From Hymenochaete sp. R1 (taxonomy: Eukaryota; Basidiomycota; Agaricomycetes; Hymenochaetales; Hymenochaetaceae), in NCBI GenBank assembly GCA_019400425.1, contig JAFREE010000077.1, forward strand, positions 53,278 through 117,277: 64,000 nt of DNA. The letters are read 5' to 3'. The position numbers and the translations under genes were made by a program. Positions 33,845 through 46,097 of the stretch are shown here, one piece after another. The notes beneath the pieces were generated by a model. It saw nothing but the letters and a program-made list of their open reading frames with translations. It was not told where the DNA came from and ran no database searches. How positions within the stretch are numbered: position 1 is the first letter of the stretch; each line of letters starts with the position of its first letter.

Positions 33845-35974
33845 TCACCCAATCTCCCAAACCAATTCCCCTAGAGGCACACCTACACTTCTTGCAAGCT
33901 CCAGAGCTTGTTCGTATCCTACCCCGCATTTGAACGACATCGCTTCGAATTTCTCTGGTGAGTTTTTCGTAGCTGCCGTTGCTGACGAGACGGAATTGGA
34001 TGGATAGAGGTGATGAGTTGCGAGAAGATCTCGAACCTGTTGGTAAAAATGGAAGTACGAGAAAATGCGTGTCGAGACATGAGACACGAACGGTATGCAG
34101 GGAAAAGAATGGAAACGTACGACCGCATTCGTCTGCACTCGGTACACCTCCACTTCCGCGCTTAATTCTGACGGATCCTCTAACGTCACCTCTTGATCTG
34201 CCATCCCGGAATAGTTAGAAAGACGTGTAAGGCTCTCATCGTATTCTCGTAATAGCGAGCCCAATATAGCAATGAGTCGGTCATACGTGAATGCGGTGGG
34301 CCCAACAAGGCGTTGAGGAAGCTGCAGCGTTTACACATTAAGAGGCACCCAAAGGATAGATAAGGGAACGAGACATTTCAAAAAAATAGTCAGCAATGAG
34401 ATACAACGAGGAACGACAAAAAATGAACGCAAAACTTACTTTAGCAATAGCCCCTCCCCTACCACCTCTCATTTTCTTCGTCCCACCACCCTTCTTTTGG
34501 CCGCGTCTACGCATCTGTTCGTCCACACCACGCCCGAACATCCGAAAGTCTGTCTTCGGTGGATTGTGCGAAGCGAGAAAGGCAGCAATGACGACGAAGT
34601 GAGCAAGACTGCTCAACGGAGGATCCACTTGTTGCTGCGATACATCCATTTCATCTGTGATCGCTTTTTCGTCTTCCGGCCATGCCCCTGAGTCCTGTTG
34701 TAATTCCCTTCGGTTTTGGTGCTTCGACGGAGAGGAAGGGCGAGAAGGCGGAAGAAACGAAGGAGGTAGAGGTAAGGAAAGCCCCTGGGGTTGACCAATT
34801 CGAGAACCCGGCTGAAGTGAGTGAGCGCGGGCCCAATCATTGCGGGAGAGGGAACGAGGGTACAGTTGTTCGATGGCAGTACTCAGAGATGGATTGAAGA
34901 GGCGTTGGAGGCGCATGCGAACTTCTTCGGAGGGAGGATTAGGGAGAAAAGAGATGATCCTATCATCCCCTCCCGTTTTTCGCGCTTGGTCCCGATCCCA
35001 TTTCCATTCTTCGACGACGGGGGATGCAAACCCAGGCCACCGAGCAGAGACAACATAAGTAAGTTCGATTAAATTGTGCGTGAAAGGAAAGCAGACGTTG
35101 ACGACTGCCTCAACGAAATGGGCGAAGAGTGGTGAGAGAGCAGGGTGATATATTGTCAGGTCTTCGTTCCGAGCGTCGCTGAAATTGGGAACGTCGGTGT
35201 CGGATGGAGTGGGGAATGTGGAGGTAATTTGAAAGCCTATTTCTGTTACTATTCGTTAGAGAAAAAAATGAAAGTCTGATTTGGGATCGATAGGACGAAC
35301 CTTCCTTAGTGAGAGGTTCGACTGTCATGCGAAACGGATCCATCAGTGTACCAGGCGTCGGACTGACGTCCTCCCAGTCTGCTTCTGAAATGAAGACCGA
35401 CACAATATCAAGCTTTGTCTTCATTCAAGGAATCCAAATCTTCTTAGAATTCAGAATAAAACATAAGCATGCAGGAAAAACTCACGAGCTCTTGCAGCCT
35501 CGACAACGGAAACACTAATTTCGAATGGACATCCTTCAGCCTCTCAGCATTCTCAAATGCAATTATAATAGTAGATGTGGTGGAGGTTGAGCTAGACTCC
35601 AACCTGAATTCTGAAAAGAGCCATTGGAGGTTATGCAGAAACTCGTCCATCGAATCGTTCTTCCTCCCGCTCACATTTACGCTGGGATTGTACCTGATTA
35701 GAGCATTCATGATAGTGTCGTACAATATTCGCTCAGTAAAACAAGCCATACAGTCAACAACAGAGACGGCAATGGAAGTTTGTTGGACCGGGGTGGTTGG
35801 GTTGACCATGCCATCAGTGATCTGAAGAAGTGCATCCCGAGCAATGCCGGCATTTGAGACATCCCGAATGAAGACAAATGGAGGGTACGCAGAGTCGGCA
35901 ATGGACTGTAGTTGAGAGTGAAGATCATCGTAGGGTTGAGGTCCAGTTGATGAGGATGGAATGGCCATGATCAT
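33845..35974 (-). CDS. ORC5: origin recognition complex subunit 5 (Orc5)
   Basis: Five exons on the minus strand (35974-35486, 35412-35301, 35242-34440, 34321-34121, 34036-33845), about 598 aa, with consistent phases. The N-terminal AAA-like region has YPPFVFIRDV and, later, IIIAFENAERLKD (Walker B area) and VSVFISEADWEDVSP (sensor strand). The C-terminal Orc5 part is clear: HFVVIAAFLASHNPPKTDFRMF, LPQRLVGPTAFTYDRLIAIL, then MSFKCGVGYEQALELARSVGVPLGELVWEI. Orc5 is part of the six-subunit complex that marks replication origins in the nucleus. Oddity: at the P-loop position the sequence is RDVSNAGIARDA, with no GKT/S, so ATP binding by this subunit looks lost or strongly altered. A long disordered insert (about residues 310-390) separates the halves. 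Confidence 0.88.
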
Positions 35975-36968
35975 GGCTCCGGGTCGAAAGCACTGGCCAA
36001 ACCAGACAGACTTGATGGCGACACGAAACACAATTTGTGACTGTGTGACACACTTGTGACTGACGCGTCTCTCTCGATTTAGAATCTGTTTCTCAGGATA
36101 TGAGAAGCTCAAAAATAATTATGAAAACAACTAGCACTCCTTTCTTTCTTTCTTTAAGTTCAACCCGACTCGATCACCGAGTTGCTCAAGTTCACTCATC
36201 TTCAACTCGTTAATGAAGACGTCGATCACCTTTTTGCTCCTCTTGACCTCAGGTCTCTTGGTCGGGTATCGTTTATGCTAACGTGCCGTCAACGCATGCA
36301 GTGCACTACCGTCCAGTTCGGAAAAGTGTCTTGTGCTAGAAGTCCTAGATAAGCAGGCACTAAGTTTCGATGACGATGGCATCATGCTTCGCGTTCGGAC
36401 CCAGGTTGTCTGCGGCTTTCGCGTGCTTTTCGCGCCTTTCACCCTCCCACAGCAGCACCTATCTTTGAGCGATTCCATCCCACGTTGCATCGCCTTTCGA
36501 CCATACAAGTCGGATTTGCTGCTGAAAATATGGGCCATGGTAGGCTAATACGGCGATATCGTTCAGCCGTTTCTCTTGATCGGGTCCGTTTCTCCAGTAG
36601 AACGGTCTAGCTCGCTTCCATGGCACAGACGTAGCCTTATCGATGCGATGCAAGACAGGGACATTCTTCATTTATCATTTATCAGACTCGCCGGAGCTGG
36701 AATGGGAACTGGGAACTCAAACTGTCGCAAACTATGGCATCTGTCTATCCGAAACCAGCACAACGCCTTTTGTGCGCCATACCTCCCGTGCTACACTAGT
36801 ACGAATCTAGAAAACGGCATGGTCATGGGATCTTATGTGGAAGTTCAAAGCGTTTGCATATAAGCCGGTCAAAGTGCGACATCCCCTTTACTCTTATCTC
36901 AGTATCTCTCTTCCTTACCCCTCTGCAAGTCCTTCTTGACTCTACTTACAGCCGTACATTTGTACAAC
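35975..36968. other. intergenic, divergent promoters of ORC5 and the Y/G/S-rich gene
   Basis: About 1 kb without a supported gene. Confidence 0.5.
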
Positions 36969-37693
36969 ATGTCTTTCAACAACGATCGCGACAACAACTT
37001 CAGCAGCAATAACGATTCGACATATGGCTCTCGTGACAGCGATTCCAACGACACGTACAGCAGCGGAAACTCCTACGGGACTAGTAGAAGCCAGAATGAT
37101 AATTCTTATGGGTCGAACGATAACAGCGGGAGTTACGGATCCTCAGGCCGTGGTGATGATGAAAACTACGGATCAGGGCGCACGAGCGGTAACAACACGT
37201 ATGGTTCGTCGAATGACAACGACAGCTATGGCTCATCGCGCCGGGATGATAATGATAGTCACGGATCGGCACGCAACAACGACGGTTCCTACGGATCTTC
37301 TCGCAACAACGACGACTCCTACGGCTCGTCTCGCGACAATGATTCAAACTCTAACTCTTACGGACAGAACCAGAACCAGAACAACTCAAACTCGGACTCA
37401 AACACGTACGGCGGTAATCAGAACAATTCGAGTGGTGGCAACGGAGACTTTATCGACAAAGGAATCAAGTATGCTGCGGCCAAAGCTGGTTATGATATGG
37501 TGCGTTGCTCCTCGACTAAGACTTTAATTTTTAACTTATTTGTTTTCGCGTATGACCAGTCGGAGGACCAGGAGCGCGCGATAGGAAACAGTATAAGCGA
37601 GGGCTTCTCCAAGTTTGCCGGTTCGTGCTTTTCGTCCAAACTTTTGTTATTTGTCGTCGTTAATGTTTTTTTTTCAATAAAGGTCGTTCCTAG
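36969..37693 (+). CDS. Tyr/Gly/Ser/Asn-rich low-complexity protein related to the tiny-gene family
   Basis: Three exons (36969-37499, 37560-37620, 37683-37693), about 200 aa. The first ~150 residues are imperfect repeats of YGSSRNND/YGSSRDND type with runs of N, S and Q. This prion-like composition resembles RNA-binding low-complexity domains. The end of exon 1 reads GNGDFIDKGIKYAAAKAGYDM; exon 2 encodes SEDQERAIGNSISEGFSKFAG; exon 3 only GRS and the stop. This matches the tiny genes at 13226-16583 in order (GNGD-LDK, then a short helix exon of the same length) and in intron phases. I infer a family member with a greatly expanded N-terminus and a shortened end. It has no RNA-binding domain. 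Function unknown. Confidence 0.75.
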
Positions 37694-38372
37694 AGAAGAC
37701 GTTGGGTGCGAGCGAGGATGTGATTTAGGTCTAGGTCGAAAAGCGTGTCGAAACGCTGCGAAGAAATCGTTGAGGCTCAAGTACTTGGAAATCGTTTGCA
37801 AATGTACTTTTGAAAGTTCGGTTGACTATACGAATGATAAGTCAATATTAATATTTTGCGTGCTGCCGACCCAAAGGTCAAGCGTGCCGGTCCCGGACCG
37901 GTCATTGATAGTGACGGCCTTCGGATAGCTCGGCCCGGTTCAAGTTTCTCTTCCAAATCAGTCGAGATTGGGCGTCTAAATGCAACCCACTAAGGTTTGA
38001 GTGGGGTTAGATAGGAATGAAATGGGAATGACCTTTTACGCTTGTCACCAAAGGCATTGGATGAGGTGAAGGATGTTATACCCGTACGGTACAAAAGGTG
38101 ACTCGGTTGAGGTGCAGGTGCGCAAAGTGAAGAGTTCATTAGGTTAGGTGCATTATCGACATTTGCAGCATGCATTCAAGCGACTTTGCTCTTGGCCGCC
38201 ACACACTCCCCTCGCCACTTCGTTATCTCTGTTCTTAAGAATACGCGCCTCAAATAACGTACTTTCACCTTTTCAGAGAAACTATCCTTTGGCGCCCTCT
38301 TTAACTTCACGCATACTCAGTCAATAACCCCTTGAACGGGCTAGTCCGTTGCCTGGCGCGACTTCGTATCCC
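37694..38372. other. intergenic, 0.7 kb
   Basis: No gene supported. Confidence 0.5.
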
Positions 38373-41189
38373 ATGTCATCGTCAAACAACAGTTCGCGCC
38401 CCCCGCGTGGTCATTCCGATCCCCAGCCTTCCACTACCGACACAAACCCGTCTTCTCCTCGTCAATTCGACGAAGCCCTTGTTCGAGCAAACACACATTC
38501 TCGACCTAATTCACCGCTTCCTCCCTTGAACGAGTCGAATTCGCAGTCTGGAAGCGGCGAGCCCGGCACTAGAAAGAAGTACCAGAATCAATCAGAGTCA
38601 GGATCACGAAGGGGAAAACTCGCTCGCAAGATATCCCGGCCCATTCTCAATGCTTTCAGCACAACCAGCGGAGGTTCTGGCCGGGGTTCTGGCCGGCGAG
38701 GACTTAGCTTCATAACGAAGTCTATAGAAGTCGGGGAACCCACATCAGATGCAGTTTCCGAAGGCTGGTCCTGCCAAAAGGATCTCGCGATCATTTTGAC
38801 AACGAATGAGTATCGATTTGATGTACGGGAGAAGGCATCAGCTACTGCTTCGGGTGTAGCAACGCCACGAACAGCGGCAGCTGCAGCGGACGTGGCGATG
38901 ATGAGCGGGGCTTTGCCGTCTGAACGATCTGGAATTGCTAGCGCAAGTGCGGCGCTTGAGGGAAGGAGCCCATCTGGCAGTCGTGCAAGTCGTAGAAGAG
39001 TGAAAGCCGGCGATGAGCCCGCATCTAAGGGTACGAAAGGTGGATTTGGTGGTTACTTGTTTTGGAGGGATCAGGCGGGTGCCCCTCCTGGGCTGAAAAA
39101 TATCAATGTTGCCGGACGTCAGGGCGGCCAGCTCACAAGCAGCGTAAATAAAGAACTCACTGACACAAAGGGCCGAACGCAGCAGGGAGGGGACTCGAGC
39201 ATAAAGACCGGCGGAGGTCCCAGCGTTGTTCGATTGTTAGCCGGTGAGTGTACCGCCTTCGTATTTCTGGGCCAATTTTTTTATGTGCGTGAAAATTATT
39301 GAACTGACACAATTTACGCACCTACTTCACAATCTCGCACAGATAAGTATAGAGATCTCGATTACTTGCACTTTTGTGCGCCGAAGCTTGATGAAGATGG
39401 AATTTCGCCGCCTTCCGAAACAAATAACGAACTTGAACTGAGAGAAAAAATGCCTAAGATCGAGTTTGTTAGGGTGATGCAGCATTTCGAAAAGGTAAAT
39501 GCGTTAAAAAATAAATGCGTTCTTTCGTGACTACTTACTACTTTTATCAAACTGCTCGCTTAGTTCCTTGAAGAGCTCGAGCGCAGCGGAATGGATATCA
39601 AAATACGTCTCATCGTTTGGTCGCGTGAGTCGCTTTTGGAACCAACGGACGAGGATGAGGTGTCAAAGCTTGCCTATGAAAAGGCGCTTAGCATATTGTT
39701 TAATGCGACGCAAGCGAGCACGGCGGCGAAAGATGCAGTCGTTGTACGTATGGTGCGTGATGGACATGTCATCGACCCATTGGGGAAATACTTTGAGGAA
39801 TACACGGGCGAGAACCTGCCCAAAAAGTACATGATCAAAGAATCGGAAGCGTGGCATTGGAAGGGCGGGGTGTTCAACAGCATTCCGAAAGATAGACTCG
39901 TGAGTTCATACGAGGTAAGAATGTATACTATACCGACCATAAACGATACTCAACTGACTGGAGACCTGCGTAGATTATCTTCCATTTTCTTGTACACAAG
40001 ATCAACAAGCGTATGAAGAGGGCACATAACCGTTTCCCTTCGTGAGTGGTTTGCCCCCCCTATCTTACACTTGAAGGTTGACACAACATTTTTACAAGCC
40101 TAAATGTCGCTCAGAAAGCCAATTATCGAAATCACAATGAGCTTTGGACAGACGACTCACAGACTTCTCAGACAATATACATGTCCGTAGAATTACCACC
40201 TCTTATTGTTGTCTTCGGCGACCAGCACACTGCAATGGGTTATAAGTATCAAGGCATCACACATCGGCTTTCAGGTGAGCTGGCCAATTTTGCTCCTTCA
40301 TTTGTGTGTTTTTGTTTTGACCTGTGATACTTGCTGCAGAGAAATTCCCAGAGTTTCAAATTCTGAACCGGGGTATTGATGGTTGTGATACCAATGCAGC
40401 AAGATACTACGTGCAGCAGGTAAGTTCGATGATACTTGTCTCAGCAGACTATCACAGTAACGCACTTTTAAATAATATTAATGCAGACCCTGCTGAGTCT
40501 CCAGAAACAAGACCGTAGAATTTATGCAGTTATCTTTTGGTACGGCACCAACGACTCGAAGAGCGGTTCACGTCGCGTCCGCAAACATGACTTCCAAACC
40601 AACCTTGAATTACTCATAAACAGCGCCAGGGAGTACCCGAACTGGATTCGGGAGAAACATGTATTCGTTCTGTCTCCTCCACCAAAGGCAGGTCCCCTGC
40701 AAGAACGAGCTTTAACGCCGGAGCCGGATGAGAAGGAGAAGGCAGGAAAAAAGGAAAGGAAAAGAAGGGAAAGGGTCGAAGGGCCGGTAGACGATACAGG
40801 ACATCCCAACGAAAAACAAATAGAAAACCCGGCCGCGGATTATTCGACTTACGCAGATAATGTGGTAAAGAGATATGGAGACTCGGACGTCAAGTTCGTG
40901 GATGCGTATCAGGCGGTCGAAAAGAGTATATTTGAGAGAGACGAGGAGTTGGACGACGACGAAATTTTCATGACGCCTAAATGGGTCAAAGAAAGAGTAC
41001 AGAAATTTATAGAGAATGATGCCGAGCTCACCGATTCGGGCCGAGAGGTAGGGTTCACTTGCTTTGAAAAGAGCAGAGGTCTAAACAAAATCAAAACAGG
41101 TCATCTCTAGAAAGGTTGAAGCGCACCTACAGGGTCTCGTCAATAAGTTGTACAACCCGGGCACAAAGAAACGGGTGGAGGGCCTCTAA
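38373..41189 (+). CDS. two-part protein with C-terminal SGNH-hydrolase-like fold lacking the nucleophile
   Basis: Eight exons (38373-39243, 39343-39494, 39564-39915, 39974-40041, 40099-40274, 40340-40419, 40497-41047, 41100-41189), about 780 aa. The N-terminal ~290 residues are disordered. A middle region of unknown type follows (KYRDLDYLHFCAPKLDEDG, MDIKIRLIVWSRES, WHWKGGVFNSIP). The C-terminal part matches the block order of SGNH/GDSL hydrolases: block I IVVFGDQHTAMG, block II ILNRGIDGCDTNAARYYV, block III AVIFWYGTNDS, then VFVLSPPPKAG and VKFVDAYQAV. In block I the usual GDS is GDQ, so the catalytic serine is absent, and I see no clear DxxH. A non-catalytic, perhaps binding, role is plausible. 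The last intron is inferred; reading through it would give a slightly different C-terminus ending at 41110. Confidence 0.7.
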
Positions 41190-41515
41190 CGTCTGGTCAT
41201 GCTTGCATTCATATAACGTAGTTATGAATCTATTGTCGATTGGTTCACCTGTATTTTTACGTCGATGTATTTTCCGAAATGATATCCATTGCGAGTCGAA
41301 ATAATGAGGATGCCCCATCGGAGAACAAAAGACTATGAATCTTTTCAGGGACAACCATACCTACATCTTCGTTATGCAAAAAAAAGAGAAGAAAGGCGAG
41401 AACTCTCTCCGAAGCTACGAAACATTGAGCCGCACATATCTGGTAGTTTGCAGGCAGACTTTGCGCGAGTAAAATCGGTTGCTTACTATGCATTTGAGAA
41501 CCAGGTCTCACAAAT
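41190..41515. other. short intergenic interval
   Basis: No gene; the promoter of the F-box-like gene. Confidence 0.5.
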
Positions 41516-43330
41516 ATGAGCCTCTTCGCTCTTCACACTTCTTGCCTTTGCCTCGTCGCGTCCACTCTTGTTAGTCTCACAGACATGGAACATCACTCCA
41601 TTCCAAATACAACAAAAAATCAACATTTAGCAGAGCTCACCCGTCTCAACGTCAATATACCATGCGAGACCGAGTCAGATGCACTCCTCGCCGCGCTCAG
41701 CGTCAACACCGACCTTGACTCAACAACCCTCGATGCCATCCTCTCCCTCATCCGTAATCCGTCTTTTGACTCACGGGAGGTAACATTTAAGTCATATATG
41801 CACCTCTCAGAACACGTCTCTAGCCAACGACAGCATATCGCACACGCTCGTGCAACAATGCGGCGTCAAACTGAGCCAGAGGTGTCATTAAGAACGCGCC
41901 GCATCTCTCAGCGACCCTCCTTATCTTCATTCGGTAGAGGTAGAAGGAATGGAAAATCCAGGAGCTACACAAGTGTAGGAAGGGTATACGGTGTCGTACC
42001 AGAGCTCATCCTCGAGCTCGTCGCCAAGCAACTCGGTCGTGAGCGAATCTCCATGAGGGATCAGATTGACTGGGACGTCAATGTTTTCTCCGCTTCGAAC
42101 ATGCGCTGTCCCCACACGGCCGACCTCATCTCCATGTCCCTTGTTCACCGCACCTGGACTCTTCCAGCGCAATCTATCCTCCGTACTCGTGCGACGATCC
42201 TTGGCTCCAAAGCTCTTCGTGCTTTCTTCCGTAGTACACAGATGGGACCATGGCTCCGCGAGCTGTACTTTGGGACAAAGCTCGACGGGGAAGAGCCGAG
42301 GGAAATGATCATACTGTTGACAGAGTTGATGAGACGATGTCAAAATTTGCGGACACTCTGCCTCTTCACATCGTTCCGGTTGCACCAACAATTCGATCCA
42401 ATCGAGTTTGGGCGGGTCATCAACGAACTAGCTCATATGAAATCGCTCGAAAATCTCTGGCTCGTCCAGGACAGAGGGCATATTGCGTGCTTGCCGGTCC
42501 TTTGCTCCGCCCTTCCTGGCCTCAAGTCTCTGAAACACATATTTATCAAAAACTGGATGGGGCAATGGTCGGGGATGAACAACGCGCAGGCCACGCCTAT
42601 CGACAAAGGCGAGCTTGAACGGCAATTGTCTACCACGGGTTCTGGTCTCGATCTGACTTCGCTCTCTTTCAACGATAGTCGACCGGGAGACTGGGAAATG
42701 ACTTCGAAATTTATCCATTGGGTCTTCCGCCACCAACGTCTCCTATCTGACGATGCATCGAAATGGACGTCCACGCTTCGGCACCTCGAAATCCACACCA
42801 AGGATCTGCATACCGAGACTACCGACACGTTGACGCCTCTTCATTCGAGCCTCAGGCCCCTCTTGCACAACCTGGAAACGCTTCGTCTGCACTGCTCCGC
42901 GATCTATTTGAACGGTACTGTTGGGTTCGTCTCTGCATGTACTTCCTTGAAAACCCTTTCCCTTGTAGTCGGCCTCTCAACCGACTTCTCGGACTTCCTT
43001 CTCCCGGAATCTATCAAAACTGTGCACGTGCATTTCTGCACAATCTGGCCGGTGAATGGGATGTTCATGAAAGAGAAGCTGGAAAATGGGAGTGTCGTGC
43101 CCAATTTGAAGCGGCTTAGACTGACCAAAGATCCGTTGGATGTTGTTCTAGCCGAAGCACCAGTAAATACTGTTGCTAACGTAAATGAAAACGCACTGGT
43201 GAATGACGAGAGGCTCGCGGCGGCTTGGCACATTGACGAGCTGAGGCAAGTTTGTGGACAGCGAGGAATACAGTTGACAAATGCGTACGAATTTATTTCT
43301 TTTGACCAGCTGTCAAGCATGATTGAGTAA
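41516..43330 (+). CDS. F-box/LRR-like protein
   Basis: Intron-less, 604 aa from ATG 41516; an internal ATG at 41585 (MEHHSIPNTTKNQ) would remove a hydrophobic 23-residue start and is equally possible. The N-terminal third is charged and helical. Around residues 155-220 an F-box-like segment appears: VYGVVPELILELVAKQLG, then a short insert, DLISMSLVHRTWTLPAQSILRTRATI. After it come Leu-rich repeats typical of basidiomycete F-box proteins: ELMRRCQNLRTLCLF, LAHMKSLENLWLV, LPGLKSLKHIFIK, LLHNLETLRLHC, ACTSLKTLSLVV. Such proteins usually choose substrates for SCF ubiquitin ligases, and these fungi carry large and variable sets of them. The target is unknown. Confidence 0.72.
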   Translation: MSLFALHTSCLCLVASTLVSLTDMEHHSIPNTTKNQHLAELTRLNVNIPCETESDALLAALSVNTDLDSTTLDAILSLIRNPSFDSREVTFKSYMHLSEHVSSQRQHIAHARATMRRQTEPEVSLRTRRISQRPSLSSFGRGRRNGKSRSYTSVGRVYGVVPELILELVAKQLGRERISMRDQIDWDVNVFSASNMRCPHTADLISMSLVHRTWTLPAQSILRTRATILGSKALRAFFRSTQMGPWLRELYFGTKLDGEEPREMIILLTELMRRCQNLRTLCLFTSFRLHQQFDPIEFGRVINELAHMKSLENLWLVQDRGHIACLPVLCSALPGLKSLKHIFIKNWMGQWSGMNNAQATPIDKGELERQLSTTGSGLDLTSLSFNDSRPGDWEMTSKFIHWVFRHQRLLSDDASKWTSTLRHLEIHTKDLHTETTDTLTPLHSSLRPLLHNLETLRLHCSAIYLNGTVGFVSACTSLKTLSLVVGLSTDFSDFLLPESIKTVHVHFCTIWPVNGMFMKEKLENGSVVPNLKRLRLTKDPLDVVLAEAPVNTVANVNENALVNDERLAAAWHIDELRQVCGQRGIQLTNAYEFISFDQLSSMIE

Positions 43331-44175
43331 AAACCCGATGGTTCCACTTACCACTCTTATTTCTTGCTTCGTTGTATTTCATGATTGTTGTCACAATATT
43401 AATAGTAAATTGTGTTCATAACCCATAGTAAGAGCCGTCTATTTGCAAGAAAGTCAGAGATACCTGGATCGGTGTTTGCGACATCGATAAGTAATGCTTA
43501 ATCTAGAACTATGGGAGAAAAAAGCTTAAGACCACGCACAATTTCTTCCCCACATAAACTTCAAGTCACTTTGGCCAGTACGAAGAGTGCCATTATGATG
43601 ATCAGTCTACCGCGTTGTCGACCCACGAATAACTACTGCCTGCATAGAGCGAAGTCTTCTCTACTGTAGCGGACCCGTCCATGATCAATGTCTGTTGAAG
43701 ATCGCAGTCTTTGGGAGAAACTTTATGGAAGCAATATTAGAATAGTTCTGCAGATTTTTAGAGGTACGAGAAAGACATACGAAGGGCATGATGATCCACT
43801 GCTTCAACCACACCATCTAATCGATGAAGAGTTGCGCCAAGCTAATTTTGCCTTTAAGTTATATCTTCAAGTTGGTGGGCTTTCAGCCACATTTTGCATC
43901 AAGAGCATTCAATAATTAGAAACGAGTCTGTAAGATGATGATGGTTTGAGGAAAAGGAACGCAGTGACGATCCGCGCACCGACCACGTTTGATAACTTAC
44001 TCGACGACTCTCATCATCTTCCCTTCGCTGCCTCCCGCTTGCACTTGCCGTTGCTTCGCTTTCTGTTTGTTGACCACAACTACAGCAGCTCGAGGAGCTG
44101 AAATTTATCTTCGATTGGTTTAGATTTACGAGAACTTGACTAGAAAAACAGTCAACGCGTTCAACAGTCACCATC
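43331..44175. other. intergenic, 0.85 kb
   Basis: Contains a short plus-strand frame (43688-43915) that I cannot link to any family or splice into a longer gene. Otherwise it is the promoter of the VHS gene. Confidence 0.5.
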
Positions 44176-46097
44176 ATGGCCATGGCGGCGAGTGTCTTCG
44201 GCGGGGACTTCACTAGGAATATGAACCCCCTCCAGATCCTCATTTCCAGGGCAGTGGACCCGTTCAAGCACGAGCCAGATTACGCAGCACACCTGGAGGT
44301 TGCAGAGTATATCAACAACAAGAAAGCGAATACGTGTGTGACTCCATCCCTGCTGCGCATTCTCTCTCTCTGACCGACCCACTAGCCCACGAGAGGCTGC
44401 CATGTCCCTCGCGCGCATAGTCAACAATCGAAACCCCCACATAGCCCTCCTGGCACTCGCACTCATCGAGACTCTCGTTCAACAATGTGGTTATGCGTTC
44501 CACCTGCAAGTCTCCACCAAGGAGTTCCTCAACGAGCTTGTACGCCGCTTTCCCGAGCGCCCGCCGCCCTTTCCTGGGCCAGTTATGTCCAAGATCCTGG
44601 AAATGATACTTTCATGGAAAGAAACGATATGCGCACAGAGTCGGTGGAAGGAGGACTTGGGAAATATCAGAGACATGTATCGTTTGTTAACATTCAAGGG
44701 ATATAATTTCAGAAACATCACGCAGTCTACATCGGCTTCGGCATACAATACCACTACTACGGTACGTCGATTTGTTCGCGGTCATATCGTCTCCTTCGTG
44801 CTAAAATACATTTGCACAGGACCTCAAAACTGCAGAAGAGCTAGAGGAAGAAGATCGCGAAGCTCAACAGGCAAAGTTACAAGAATTAATCCGAAGAGGG
44901 ACGCCCCGTGATCTCGCAGCCGCCCAGGAACTAATGAAGTCTCTCGCAGGCGCCGAGCCAGAGAAGAAACCCGACTACAGATCTCAATCATTAGCTGAGC
45001 TCAACAAAATCCAGTCGAAGGTCATTTTGCTCAATGAGATGCTGGACAATGTCGACACCGAACGGGGAGAGCAGTTCGCGAGCGGCGATGCTTATGATGT
45101 CCGTTTCAGAATGGTCTATAATTCACCGACTCTGAAGCTCATATATTATTTTAGCAAGTCAGCAATATATTGATCGGAGCACGACCCAAAATCCAGAAAT
45201 GGATATCTGACGCTGAGTCTGGTGACCCGGAGATGCTTGGTGAGCCCCGAGATTCGTTGCTTCCCCCCCTTACACTTACCAGAATTCTGCAGACATTTTC
45301 CTACAAATGAACGACCAGATCAATTCCGTCTCAAATCGATACGAAGCGTTCAAGAAAGGAGACTATAGCGCCGCTGCAAACCCTATACCAGCCGAGCTTG
45401 CGGGGTTTGTCACCGATGGACTTCTACATTCTTTCCCATATCTGACTCCATATGCACTTTATTCAGCTCGTCAAGAACTCAGGACTCATCTCTTATCGAC
45501 TTTGATGACCCTGCACCTACCTCTTTGGATTCCGGGCGTCCCACAGACGACCTTGCAGACCTTTTCGGGCCCTCCTCATCCACTTCCGGAGTCCCCCCAT
45601 CTTCAGCCCCAGCCATCACCGCCAAGAATTCGCCATTCCAGCTGCAACAACCGATGCCGGGGAACTCTGCCTCGGGCTCAAACCCACTCGCAGGTCTGTT
45701 CGATACTGGATCGCCTCCGTCCGGGTCCGGGTCTGGCGTGGGTGCTGTGGGATCTATCAACTTACCGTGGACGCCTCAGCCTCAACAACAGCAAGCACAG
45801 CTCCAACAGCAGCAGCAGCAGAGGACTCCCTCGTACACCGCTAGCTCACCCAACTATCACCCTCAGTCCCAAGCACAGCAGCAGCAACCTCAAGGGACGT
45901 TCTGGGCTATGCAGTCGGGTGGAGGATCTGTAGCGGGCGGGCTCGGCATGGCTAACAACAACAATAGCAACAGTTTTGGAGGTCAGCGACCCAATGCATC
46001 GTCCATGCCGAACTCGAGTTCCCATACCCCAGTCCCGGCGATGCAGACGCAGGGTCAGACAAAGGATCCCTTCGCAGATTTGGCGGGGCTATTCTAA
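44176..46097 (+). CDS. VHS-GAT trafficking adaptor (GGA/TOM1-like)
   Basis: Six exons (44176-44333, 44386-44761, 44820-45098, 45155-45239, 45293-45404, 45467-46097), about 546 aa. The N-terminal VHS domain has LISRAVDPFKHEPDYAAHLEVAEYIN, PREAAMSLARIVNNRNPHIALLALALIETLVQQCG and NELVRRFPERPP, then WKEDLGNIRDMYRLLTFKGYNF. A charged linker leads to the GAT three-helix domain (LNKIQSKVILLNEMLDNVD to EMLDIFLQMNDQINSVSNRYEAF). The C-terminal third is disordered and Gln/Asn-rich, with acidic SLIDFDDPAP, DDLADLFG and the terminal DPFADLAGLF, which are clathrin/adaptor-type motifs. I see no GAE ear domain. Such proteins sort ubiquitinated cargo at the Golgi or endosome. The fifth donor (GTTTGT) is weak but fixed by phase. 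Confidence 0.85.

Noticed and set aside
43688..43915. 75-codon frame starting MSVEDRSLW, considered as a small gene
   Set aside because: No related sequence in the window and no convincing splice partners; left as intergenic.
43899..44509. Minus-strand frames opposite the VHS gene start
   Set aside because: They overlap real VHS exons and carry no recognisable motif.
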